A stretch of 64,000 nt of DNA from assembly GCF_014356525.2 (NCBI RefSeq), contig NC_052507.1, forward strand, positions 60,488,053 to 60,552,052, in the 5' to 3' direction. This DNA comes from Nilaparvata lugens. Lineage: Eukaryota; Arthropoda; Insecta; Hemiptera; Delphacidae. This document shows positions 46,801-58,117 of the stretch, piece by piece. Under the pieces are notes generated by a model, which was not told where the DNA came from, searched no databases, and saw only the letters and a list, made by a program, of their open reading frames with translations. A program made the translations under genes and the position numbers. The first letter of the stretch is position 1; each line of letters starts with the position of its first letter.

Positions 46801-47979
46801 CACCTACTTCTCGCAGTTCCGTTGCTGTTGGAGTGTTTGGCCTGTCGGAAGTTGTTTTCCTTTTGATGATTGGCCACTCAGTTTCTTTCGATAAAAAATG
46901 TTTTTCCCGTTGAATTTTCTGGGCTCTAGAAGTCGGCGCTCACTAATCTATGGCGACCATCAACGTTTCCAGTTCACTTGCCATATGACCCTTGTAAAGG
47001 TACCCACAACATAATCTATACCGCTCTTCCTACACGTTCAAGATATATATCACATTTCACTCCCACACTTTCAATTTCTCGTTTTTCATCACGTCTACTG
47101 CTGTATCTTATTGACTTCTGTCAAAATAAAAACGATATTCACTGACATTTTCCAATTGTCATACCTTTTTACATACTTTAATTTTCATGACCTCCTCCTC
47201 GTGATGCTAGAATCAGAATTCAATGACGTTTATGCAGGAATTTATAAAGAGAAACACAAAGTTTTGAAATTTTTGAAAGTGTATTGCTCGGATAGTTGAA
47301 AATTGAAACGCAAAATATTTGAAACGTTGATAATGTATGGCAAAGGACTGAGATTGATTAATATGTGTTCCTTAAAATCACATGAACTATCCTTTCAAAA
47401 CGAATGGTTCGTGCTCAATTAAGTTTTTCTTCTTGCAATTGGGATGTATCTTACAAAGTTTTCCCTGAGTACGACTCAGTGTTTTCTTTCAGAAATAAGT
47501 TAACCAAAATACGATGCAAGCTAATATTATACTTCTCACAAATGTCTGAAGTTTCATTCTTGGTGGGATGGGCTAACGATAGGCCTGGATATTTGAGAAA
47601 ACTATCCATATTTAGAAAACTGAACCTATTCTACACTAATTTCTATTTGGAAGATTCATTCTACACTCTACGTCAGAGTTGAAACTAAACGACTAGAATC
47701 TAGCGGATATTTGGAAAAAGTATCTGCAACTGCTTCAAGAGAGCATTTGGTTCCAAAAACTTATGTTTTCTGTTTCACTTAGCAATAGCATTATCATAAC
47801 CTGTTCACCTTGAGGCGACCATGGTTCATCATAATAAGGAAGATTAAGAGATAAACTTCACCACTGAAACAATGAAAGGTTGGAGAATGAAACGATCGGA
47901 AAATGAAAACCTCCAGATTTTCAACAGAGGAAAGTGAGTTAGCCGCCACGCTACGGGGTGTGTGCATGCGTGTTGGTGA
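46801..47979. other. No gene recognised
   Basis: Frames of 62-92 codons with mixed composition but no recognised domain or splice context. Confidence 0.45.
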
Positions 47980-48490
47980 GAAGGAAAGGGGAGAGGAACT
48001 GTTGTTTGTCGACATTGTAGCTTTGTGGGGGTTATGGGGGAGAAAGGTGAGCAGGAGAAGAGTGATCGAGAGGAGGGTGGATGAAGAGGGAATGCAGGAG
48101 GAAAAAGAGAAGGATGAGGAAGAGTATCATGAGGAGGAGTGTGACATGAGCAGGTACAGGGGGTGGAGGAGTATCAGAAGGTGGATGATGGTGAGGAGTA
48201 CGAGTAAGTAGAGGAGTAACAGGAGGTGGAAGAGAAGGTGGAAGAGGATGAGGAGTAGGAGGAGGAGTGGGAGAGTAAAGAGGAGGAAAATTAGGAGGAG
48301 GAGAAGGAGAAGGATGAGGAGGAAAGGGTTAAAAGTGAATGAGGGACAGATCGAAGAGTGAGTAGAATTGCCTCAGTGTCGCCAACTTGAGGGATAGGAA
48401 GCCTGGAGGGACAGCTGATGGAGAGGAGGAGGAAAAGGAGGAATAGTAGTTGTGGGAGGAGTGGAAGGTAGTGGAGGAGGAGGAGTACAC
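47980..48490. repeat. Purine-rich tract
   Basis: The plus strand is rich in GGA and GAG units (GAGGAGGAGGAAAAGGAGG-type), with a short mixed insert near 48370-48410. Frames on both strands are low-complexity. Confidence 0.85.
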
Positions 48491-49384
48491 TGGACAAATC
48501 CGATTAGTAGTCATGCTTCGTGTAATGTGCCAATGTTGTACTTGCTTGCCAGTGTCGGAACTCTGGTGCAGTGGCTTGGCGGGTGTTTTATATCCGTCTA
48601 ATCGCTAAAACCCCCTCAATATCCCCCTTGTACCCCTCAATACCCTCCAAACCCTTAATGAGACAGACGGCATTGCAGCCATGACTCAACATGCTAAGCT
48701 GCTACCTTAGGCCGCTTACAGTGAATGAAAAGGGTGGGTGGTCCCACCTTATATCGTGTGAGTTTTAAGTGGTAAATCCCCATGCAACACATTTTTGTAC
48801 TCGAACTAGTAATTTATGGTGATTTCAACTTTAAAAACTTGTCATTGATGATTTTATGTTGAGAATTATGCAGGATATCGCAGAATTTTGTCAATAGACT
48901 ACTTGAATTACCCACCTACTTTACATTAGACTTTGAAATGTAGAATAATTCGATCTGATTGATCTTTATTCTTAGAATAAAATGCTGTCTTTAATACTTT
49001 GCTATTCATTATGTATTTTATATTGATAAGAAATAACGTCATAAACGTGAACTGCATCTAGTCTATCAACTCTATATAAGCTACTCGATTACATAATAGC
49101 TGAATCTTGTTGTATTGTCTGACTTGAAACATTATACACATTCAAATCTATCAGTTGCTGAATCAAATATCAGGTTCAACGTTGAGTGCTGTTTGTAGCT
49201 TCTCCTTGTTCCTTTGGAGAACTAGGTTTATATTCAACTAACCTTGTTTCGAATCCATTTCTATCTTGGGGAAAACTTTTACCTCCAATTTGGGCAAGGG
49301 TACCCAAAGATTCTGATATCTATCACGAACTTTGGTATAGTAGACTACTAACATTGAATTATAAGACTAGTATAATCATGTTTT
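48491..49384. other. No gene recognised
   Basis: Mixed composition; a C-rich stretch at 48608-48655 repeats CCCTCAATA-like units three times. Confidence 0.4.
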
Positions 49385-49639
49385 CGTAATCTCTTATTGT
49401 ATTCTTCCAACCTAATATTTCCAGCATTCTAGTAGCCTAGTGTACTAATGCTCTAGTATTCCAGTATTCCGTAATCTATTATTGTATTCTTCAAACCTTA
49501 TATTCTCAACATTCTAGTAGTCTAGTGTACTAATGATCTAGTATTCCAGTATTCCGTAATCTCTTATTGTATTCTCCCAACCTAATATTTCCAGCATTCT
49601 AGTAGTCTAGTGTACTAATTCTCTTGTATTCCAGTATTT
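49385..49639. repeat. 85-bp tandem repeat, three units
   Basis: Units start with CGTAATCTCTTATTGTATTC at 49385, 49470 and 49555, exactly 85 bp apart, and carry CCTAATATTT, AACATTCTAGTAG or GCATTCTAGTAG, TCTAGTGTACTAAT and GTATTCCAGTATT. Units 1 and 3 are closer to each other than to unit 2. Confidence 0.95.
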
Positions 49640-49869
49640 TTGGTAGACCACTCTACTATCCCCTCCCCAATTTATGCAACTGAGAATCCTCTCTACAAAG
49701 GGTATTTTAGTCCATTCCCAAAACAGTCCTACCCAAGCAGACAAGCCACTGTCACAAGCCCATGTCCTAATTAAATCATACAAGTGTGGCCGACTTGAGT
49801 GTTCGCTGAGAGGACAATTCCACCATTTTCACAAATTTCAATGCAGAACGTGCAATATGGACAAGTGCT

Positions 49870-49951
49870 GTAGCGGGACTCAATTTGCACTGTCAGTATT
49901 CCACTTCAATGCTTCCCATTCAAACAATGCTGACAGAATGAAGTGAGACAG
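49870..49951. mobile_element. Palindromic element, copy h
   Basis: Left arm CACTGTCAGTATTCC; loop containing AATGCTTCCCATTCAAAC; right arm AATGCTGACAGAATGAAGTG. The loop is shorter than in most copies, and the outer left arm has decayed. Confidence 0.75.
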
Positions 49952-50019
49952 TTGCTTGAAAAGTCTGCACCGCAGCGGCAGCCAATTAAATTCAAGTGAC
50001 GTAGACAATGGCAAGCCTA

Positions 50020-50310
50020 CGGTTATACACAGTACGGCTAAATGCAGTATATCTTTATACTGTACTACTAAACACAGTACATTTATTTGCAGAATAGCTA
50101 TACAGATATACCAATCTATCTGCTCTATGCACTATGCAGATCTACCAAATACAGTACAGCATTAAACAATGTGATATACAGAATAGTTCTAAGCAGTAGT
50201 ACCATACTACTGAATAGTACACAGCTATACAGTAATGTCTTGAGCAGTATGACTATATAGAGTACATCTACATGTCGTACTGTTGTATGCAGTACATATC
50301 TACATACCAT
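50020..50310. repeat. Degenerate short-period repeat with CAGTA cores
   Basis: GCAGTATA, ACAGTACA, GCAGTAGTA, GCAGTATGA and GCAGTACAT recur every 15-25 bp between stretches rich in TATAC and TACTA. No single unit length holds, so this is a decayed minisatellite or the product of repeated slippage. Confidence 0.6.
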
Positions 50311-50737
50311 ACACTACGACGAGAAAAATGAAAATTATGCTTCCCAAATGCATTACGTATTTGATTTGAAACTAGCACTCACTGAAATCACTCACTCATT
50401 CTCTTCAGTACTCACTCATTCTCTGCAGTACTCACTGAATTCGAGTACACTCTGACAAATGAACACTATCCTCTCAAAATCAGTGGGTGAACTGGATTTG
50501 TCAGTGGTTAATTGACACTATCAACATCTATTGATGGAATTAATTAACGAGCTTTTTTCGAAATAGGTTGGTCCTGATCATGTGCATTAGCTTTGTGAAA
50601 TTATTGTGTAGTACAGAGCTATTTGAATGGATGGGTGGAGATCAAAGTGATTCGCTACATGTATGAACTCGTATTGTGTTCGTCTCTGTTTCAAAGAGAT
50701 TTTTGTATTGAATTTTTCCGTTATTATTATCAATTAT

Positions 50738-50831
50738 TATGCTGATTGATCGTCAGGTACTAAAAAATTTAAATTAAGAAGTTTTATGCTGATTGATCGT
50801 CAGGTACTAAAAAATTGAAATTAAGAAGTTA
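50738..50831. repeat. Tandem duplication, unit 47 bp
   Basis: TATGCTGATTGATCGTCAGG then TACTAAAAAATT and AAATTAAGAAGTT occurs at 50738 and 50785, nearly identical. It directly abuts the MITE that starts at 50836. Confidence 0.9.
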
Positions 50832-50835
50832 AGCT

Positions 50836-51147
50836 TAAGCCGTATCCACACTGAACAAATGATCGACAAACATGTTTGTTGAAAACGTTTGGACAAATTT
50901 TATTCTGTTTGACAAACAATTCATGCCCGTGGCCAGTGTGGACGAGACACCAAACAAGATATTTGTAAGTGGGATGAACAGGTTTCATGTTTTACAGCTG
51001 TCAACACTGAAAATGTTTAGAAAAACAGTAAATTTTTTTGACAAACAATGATTGTCCAAACTTTTTAAAATGTTTGTCCCTGAGCTCCTCAACAAACATT
51101 TTGCCGAACATTTATGTCGAACATTTGTTAAGTATGGACACGGCTTA
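50836..51147. mobile_element. MITE, 312 bp, about 27-bp inverted repeats
   Basis: The left end TAAGCCGTATCCACACTGAA then CAAATG and the right end CATTTGTTAAGTATGGACAC then GGCTTA are inverted with about three mismatches. The interior carries several ACAAACA/TGTTTGT-type subrepeats in both orientations (for example GACAAACATGTTTGTTG). It has no coding capacity. Target-site duplication is unclear. Confidence 0.8.
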
Positions 51148-54100
51148 GTTTATCATTAGTGTACTATTGATGTTCGATGATATCCATGTGGAATTTTGTG
51201 TTTTATGAAAATATGGACATTTGCTTATTACTCGAGTAGTGTGGGTCAATTGAACAATACTATGGGAATAGAACATCACTATAGGGGCTCAGATCATATC
51301 AGTTTTCTCCGAAACAGAACTTGGGTTTCACATATTGATGCAAAGTATTCCATGATCAATAATAATTATTCAAAATTCTCTGCAGACCATATCTATGGAG
51401 ATAGATAGGATATTTCAATTGCACAAATACTGATGTGTACACTGATGGGTACAGATAGTGATGGCTACAAAATTTGATATTCCATTTTCATTTAAAAAAC
51501 AATTCATTATAATATTACATTAATTACACTAGTTAGAGTAATAGCAGTAGTATAATAATTAGTTATAATATTACTCTATTAATTTCTGTTTCAATGATGG
51601 ATGTGGAACAACATTTTATAGCTACTGAATTCCCAACCAGTAGTAGGCAAAAGAAGCATTGTAAGGTTAGAGTGATCACATAAATGATAAAGCTAGCCCC
51701 ATATTCTTATTGCGGGTTTCGCCATACAACATACACTCTTGTCCGCGCTTCAAGAGTTATGTATTCTCTGGCTGCAATATGGGGAAGATTACTCCCCCGA
51801 TGCCATAATTAATAACCTTTTAGCTTCTCTGGAACACCTGGGCATCGTGTGTTCCATAGCGATATTCACTTTAAACTGTCACAATCTCCTATTAATAATA
51901 CCAACGTTTCCCATCTAACCAGAACTGAAAGTTCAAACTGAATCCCATACTACATACACTCGACCCATGGAAATAAATTCCTGGTTTTCTGAATAACGAT
52001 TTACCCTTTATATATAGGTACTTTATGTGATGAGGTAGGCTGAACATAAATATACTGTACAGCAGGTAATTTGCAATTGCTTTTCACTAAGCCCTTTGAA
52101 AATAATTGCTAGCAATGCATACTATACTAACCTAGGTTACATTAAAGTTTGAGTGCTTGTTTACAGCCATTGTAGTTTCGGAATTATATTCCGATGAGTT
52201 TAATATTGTTCGTGATATTCTATTGTGAAAGGAACAACGTATTAGGTATTATGGTTCACTGTATGATTCAAGTAACCCAAATTATTTTGTTATTACTACG
52301 AGAATACTGCCTATGGCCATTATATCTCTTAGAAATCAGAATTAACAAGCTCTTCAAATTAACTATTTACCTATTTTTTCAACGACATCAATTGATTCAA
52401 AATAAATTATCACAATATGCGTCGCTAGTTGGAAAATATATTATTAATAATATAAAAATATAATAATATTAATAATATTAATATAAAAATAATATAAAAA
52501 TATTATTAATATATACTCCTTAGTTACCTTATTACCTTTTAGTATACTGATAGCTTTCCAGTTACACCAAAAAGTAAATATAATAGCATAAGCTATTCAT
52601 AAGCTATGATGAAATATATTATGAGCTATGCTATCTCCTCTCTATGGTTCTTCTATGTACTGAAGGAGCTGAAGAATGCTAAGCTTCGGAAGGGATTTTA
52701 TTAAAATACCAAAGATCCATATTTTCTATTTAAATATTCAATAATCACTTCCCAAATCAATATTAATACAGAAGTATATTACTTCATCAATATTCCTTTT
52801 TCCAAATAGTTATAAATGCACAGGCAGATCAGTCAAATTTAGAATAAAGGAATTTACTTGAGGAAGGTGCAGTTTGTTCACGGAACGCCCCTCTCGAATT
52901 CTTTTGGTAGATTCCTTCCAACTTCAAGTGGGAGATCGACCAATCACACGCTAGTGTCCTTGAAGTGTATATTACAAGTCCACACCCACACTTAGCTCCC
53001 ATTGGCTGATGACATTTATTTAAAACTTCATTTTGTTGAAAAATGTGCTTCAACTTCAGACACCGTCAACTAATCATATTCCAGTACAGTTTGATGCTTG
53101 ACCATGATGCACTCTCTTTGGATAATTACAACGTAATTTGTATACTTCTCTAACTTAATATTTATATCCTACATTTCAATGAAATAGCATTGATGAAACT
53201 GAATGATGGCTGTGATAATAATAGGAGTAGAAATTTGGAGATAGTAAACTATTATTATCGTCGTATTAAAGGAGAAGAGAAACTCACATAAGAAGGAAAT
53301 TATAAATTGATGTTATTATTTTGTGGGCACCAATGATTGATCAGCAGGTCACCTACCACAAATCACCAACAACAGAAATACAATAATTTTTAATCATTGG
53401 AAAACGTGAATATGTTTTCCTGAAAAACAATGGAGAAACCTGTTACTGTTGAATCAATTACTTCTCAGATATTTCTTATTCAGTTATCAAGACTTCTGAA
53501 CTTCCCGTTCGGAATAGAATTCCTTTTCCAAAAATATTGTTACTAAATGAGCAAAATATCAGTCATGATTCGTTTCATGCATAGAACACGTAGCTACTTT
53601 TGCAATTAAAACATTAAACGAGAAAACAATACATCCATTACATCCTATTCACACCGGATGAGCACCAGAGCACCTACTGAGCTACGTTCAGTAATAGCTG
53701 TTACTGCACACAGTCACTGTTACCAGTATACAAAGTAACTGTTACAGATATAGTTCTCAGTGATTTCCATTCCATTCATCCATTGTTACCGCATAGCGAA
53801 TTCTTTTGTTTTCGTTTGCCGCGGAATAACAAATATTTTGCTTCAATTCTATCCTTGGGATTACTGCCACAATTCCATTGGAGGAAAGGTAGGATTGGAT
53901 TAGTACAACTCTTGCAACTCGGTATTGAAAACGAAGAATCCCACCTTGTCCTAGATTGATTCGAGATTAAACATTCAGGATTTTTCTTATATTTTCTAGA
54001 GTTTATTCAATACCCTATGTTACTAACTAACTTGTAGTATACGATCACGTATATAATATTATAGTTGTGTACAATTCCTTGTAGGTAGCATTTTATGAAA

Positions 54101-54813
54101 GATGGGTAAGTTTATTATAATACTTGCAGCTATAATTATACTGGTTTATTATAATACGTGCTGTGCAATGGGGAAAGTTTTGTGTTATAATATGCAATTT
54201 CCCAATTTGTCGATACTACAAAGTATTACATTATCTGAACATTTGAATATTTTGAGAACTGTCAGCATTGAAATCATGAACAAATGAAATTAATTTAATG
54301 TATTTTATTTGTTGCAGGTTTGAAAACATTAAGGATTGGCTACGCTGAGTTTCGTTTAGTGAGTGTTTGTGAAGCAAAGCATAAGCCAAGGCTTTTGGAC
54401 TAGTAGCTACTTCTTCAACATTCTCCTCAAATCGACCCAGTGACCTGATTCTATATTTTTCTGTAAGTACAATAATCTTTCTTCCGCTGATTGTCTACTC
54501 AAATTTTCCTTATTTGCTCAAAAATCTAACATTGTTATAATGAATCATCGATCGTTATATTCGGCTGAATTTTGCTGTGAGTTCTTTTTCTAGTTCTCTA
54601 CTAAAATAGATAAAATTAGTATAATTATTTATTGCTACTTCATTCACATTCATGAAATATTTAATTGTATAATCATTATTTGCCAGAAAGATTGCATTTA
54701 ACCCTACTATTTTGTGAGTTTGATTATTTTTTCTTCCGCTGGATTTTCGATTCAATTCTTCTCGTCTTCTAGAAATATTATTATTGGCACAAAAGTTGTA
54801 TTAAACACTGAGT
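51148..54813. other. No gene recognised; contains one palindromic element and AT-only repeats
   Basis: An A/T-only stretch at 52440-52513 consists of AATAT and AAAAT units. Frames are 90 codons or shorter with no recognised domain. The palindromic element at 51861-51944 is listed separately. Confidence 0.45.
51861..51944. mobile_element. Palindromic element, copy i (diverged)
   Basis: Left arm ATTCACTTTAAACTGTCACA then ATCTCCTATTAATAATA; right arm AGAACTGAAAGTTCAAACTG then AATC. The CTGTCAG core has mutated in both arms, which marks it as one of the oldest copies. Confidence 0.6.
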
Positions 54814-56160
54814 GTCGGCTCCACAACAGCCGGTTAAATTTCAACCGTGAGAATTAATCATTAATAGTTTTATCAATGAATAATTTATCCGACACTAATG
54901 ACAGGATTATGTATACAAACACAGAGGCTCGGTTGCACTGTATTGTGAGGCTCGGTATATCTGAATTCATGGAAAACTGTATCTATTCTATTGATGAGAA
55001 GTGTAATCTACTAAGCAGCTTCTATGACATGAGCCGAGCTTTTGATATAATATCTCATCCCATCTTATTACAAAAGCTCAAATTCTATGATTTTGATGAC
55101 ATGTCAACCAATTTAATTGCCTCTTACTTGAGTGATAGACACCAAACTGTTTTCTATGATGGGTGTTTTTCTAATTATTTAAAAGTGTTATCAGGTGTTC
55201 CACAGGGATCCACACTAGGTCCTATCCTCTTTATTATATATGTTAATGATCTTCCTCCAGCAATCAGTTGTAAAAATGTAAAACCATTTATGTTTGCTGA
55301 TGATTTGGCTGTTCAAATAAAAAATAATAGTCTTTCTGGTAGCTTACATACGGTTGATGAAATAATTGAAGATTGGACAGCTTCTAATTCATTGTGACTT
55401 AATAAGGACAAAACTCAACTTTTGGAATTTGGATTTAGATTACAACCTGACAATGCAAAGTTTCTCGGTATTACAGTTCAAAGCAATTTAAAATGGGGCT
55501 TACACATCAAAATATTATGTGGCAAACTGTCGAAGGGAATTTTTATGTTAAATAGATTGAAGTTCATTGTTGATAAGAGTGTTTTAATTTCAGTGTATTT
55601 TGCTTATCTTCATTCTCATTTGTATTATGCTGTTTTTGCCTGGGGTAATGATACGAATGTAAATAAACTATTTGTGTTACAGAAACGAGTAGTAAGGGTC
55701 ATTTGTAATGTGAATAGTCGTTTTCACTGTGTAGATTTATTTAAAAAATTCAAGATTTTGACAGTACCAGCTATTTACATTCTTGAATGTCTTATGTATG
55801 TGAAAATTAATTTAGCAAGTATTTCTGTAAATAACAACGTTCACAACCATTACACTAGAAATTCTGAATCGCTTATAGTGAACCAGTGCAATTATACAAA
55901 TACATTGAACTGTTTTAAGGAGTTCGGTATAAGAGCTTATAATAAGCTTCCTGCACATTTAAAAGAGCTAGAAGTGGGTAATTTTAAAAGAGCCATAAAA
56001 AAGATGTTAATAGAAATATGTCCATATAGAAAAGAGGAGTTTCTAATTTGAGGGTATTTTGTTTGATGTTTGTATGCTTGTGTTTGTATTATTATTTCTT
56101 TGAATGTAAATAGTTTTATTTAATGGTTAAAATTTAACCGGCTGCTGTGCAACCGGACCT
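54814..56160. mobile_element. RT fragment enclosed by MITE-type inverted ends
   Basis: The left end (54814-54860) contains CACAACAGCCGGTTAAATTT then CAACCGTGA. The right end (56125-56160) contains GGTTAAAATTTAACCGGCTG then CTGTGCAACCGGAC, its inverted counterpart with about three mismatches over the core 26 bp. I recall these ends as those of a short, high-copy planthopper MITE. Here 1.26 kb separates them, nearly all taken up by the RT reading frame. It may be a retrotransposon inserted into, or captured by, the MITE; no internal target-site duplication was identified. Confidence 0.6.
54876..56051 (+). pseudogene. Non-LTR retrotransposon reverse transcriptase fragment, one in-frame TGA
   Basis: The frame covers the palm and thumb of a LINE-type reverse transcriptase that copies element RNA at the target site. 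Visible motifs in the first 173 codons are: motif A with the catalytic Asp at residue 51 in DMSRAFD; GVPQGSTLGPILF at about residues 107-119; IYVNDLPP at 121-128; and the catalytic FADD box at 140-143. A single TGA at 55395-55397 interrupts the frame, which then continues in the same phase with LNKDKT, a KFLGI block and an LQKRVVRVI thumb region to the stop at 56051. The endonuclease domain and the N-terminal RT motifs are missing, so it is 5'-truncated, and no poly(A) or microsatellite tail follows. With only one stop in about 390 codons, decay is recent. The family is Jockey/CR1-like; the exact clade was not resolved. The ATG at 54876 is simply the first after an upstream stop. Confidence 0.9.
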
Positions 56161-58020
56161 TAAACGTTAACGTTGAAACGTAGACCAATACAGGACCCCA
56201 ATAATCTTCCATTTCATTGCGTTCAAATAGATTACGTAAAAACCGTCAGTTGACCATTTTCCATTCTATCTCTGGAGATGAAATATTTCTTCTTTTATTT
56301 GAATTTTTCTTCAATTTCATTATAACATCACATAACACTCTAATGGAAATGTTATTCAACTTCATTTTTTTCCTCAATACAAATTCCTCACCCACCGAGT
56401 TTCTACCAGAATTTTCCTTATTCAAGGTGAAAAACTATTCAATTTGGTCGTTTCCAACAACTCCACAACATGTAATCTCTCATTGAATTACAAGATTGTG
56501 AATGCTAGATCGATATTGCGACCTCAAAAACCATTCAATCCATTACAATATAGTACATCATTCCATTTGTCAAAACGTCTCCACGAAATCAACGATAAAC
56601 TCCAATCACTTGATGTTCCATTATTGTGTATGGAAGTCGATGATGTTATGTATGTGGGTTGTGGGGAAAGGATATGAAAAGCCAGTCTGAAGCCTGAGGA
56701 GGTTTTGCCAACAAATTGCTATCGAAAGCGGCAGTCACATTCAGTTTGCAGCTACGAACAATCCACAATTCACTGTCTTTCTGCTCTCTCTTGTTGTCTG
56801 CTCCATTCTTTCTCCTCATTTTTGACTTTTCTCCTTATGTGTCTATCCATGTTTGTTCGGCTTGGACGAGATTTCCGACCACAATTTATTGGACAAGTTT
56901 TCGAAGATTGCTATGAAATCAATTTTGTGAAGTCTGCACTAATCATTATTATTGTCAGATTGGGACGGGAGCTTATGGTTTTCGTGAAATCAAATTATTT
57001 GATCTCGATCCAAATTTTTATCAGCTCTACTAATAAAATTAAACAGTAATATAGATTATTAGAGAAGAATACTTATTTGAAGAACAATATTCATGAAAAA
57101 TCTTGGATTATACTTAATTTAATTGAGTTAGTGATTCATAGGAACGATAGGATAGATAGTATTGAACAATTTAGCATTTTGTTTTCACTTTTGAAGTAAT
57201 ATTGTCAGGAATACAATTGAATGTATTACACTGTATATTATATAGTGCAGTACCAGTGAGTAGCTGTGCTCCCTTATTCAAAATGTATCTGTTACAATAA
57301 AAAACATTTTAAACAATTAAACTTATAAATACAAACGATCATAATTGGGAATTGCATTAATGATGCTCGGGTTCACACAAAAACTGGCCTTATCAGTCCA
57401 AATTACTATTTTTCTTGAATACTGAATTAGTACGTATTTCAATCGATCTAATATTTTTGTAGAGTGGAAGAAAAAAATTGAAAGACTGATCAAACAAAGA
57501 TTAATATTAATTATGATTAAAAGTACCTCAAAAACTGTGTTAGCCAAAGATACTGGACTTGAATTAATAACAGTCCATTAGTTATCATCGGTGGAGAGAT
57601 TTACAGATATTTTAGAGACTAGACAATAGAGACAAACAATAATCGGAGAAACGTCTAGATTCAATCCAAAACATCACTAAACAAACGGAACAGGAGTGCT
57701 GATCTGTGAAAACAGAACAATCCCCTACGATACAGGTTGCATTGTTTGCCCAATTCGAAACTCAGGTGCAAAGATAGAACTCGGACCAATCCACATGCAC
57801 TTAGCTGATGCGTTCCGACTCGGTTTGACCTTTCGACCCTTTTTATTTCGGGTTTAGGGCAGCAAAAATACCTTTTCGGCACACAATTATTCATCGGTAC
57901 GGATTTTCCAATTTCCTCCTCTCTCCCAGCGTTGCAACATTGTTACACACACACATAAGGTCAGCTTTAATTAACGGTCGGATTACACGCAAATACACAC
58001 GCAAACACACACGCATATGT
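56161..58020. other. No gene recognised
   Basis: AT-rich with frames up to 114 codons, none with a recognised domain. CA-rich simple sequence lies at about 57946-58016. Confidence 0.45.
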
Positions 58021-58024
58021 TACT

Positions 58025-58117
58025 ATAGAGATCTCACTTAAAACTGTCAGCATTCCTTGTAAATGAAACCAAGGCTTTCCATTGCTCCAATGCTGACAGT
58101 TTGAAGTGAATGTTAGT
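58025..58117. mobile_element. Palindromic element, copy j (93 bp)
   Basis: With copy g, one of the two best-preserved copies: left arm GATCTCACTTAAAACTGTCA then GCATTCCTTG, right arm CCAATGCTGACAGTTTGAAG then TGAATGTTAGTG. About 22 bp of the arms pair almost perfectly, with a 40-bp loop containing CTTTCCATTG. Confidence 0.85.

Noticed and set aside
49385..49639. Regular repeats considered as a CRISPR array
   Set aside because: The whole 85-bp unit is repeated with no unique spacers, and the setting is eukaryotic.
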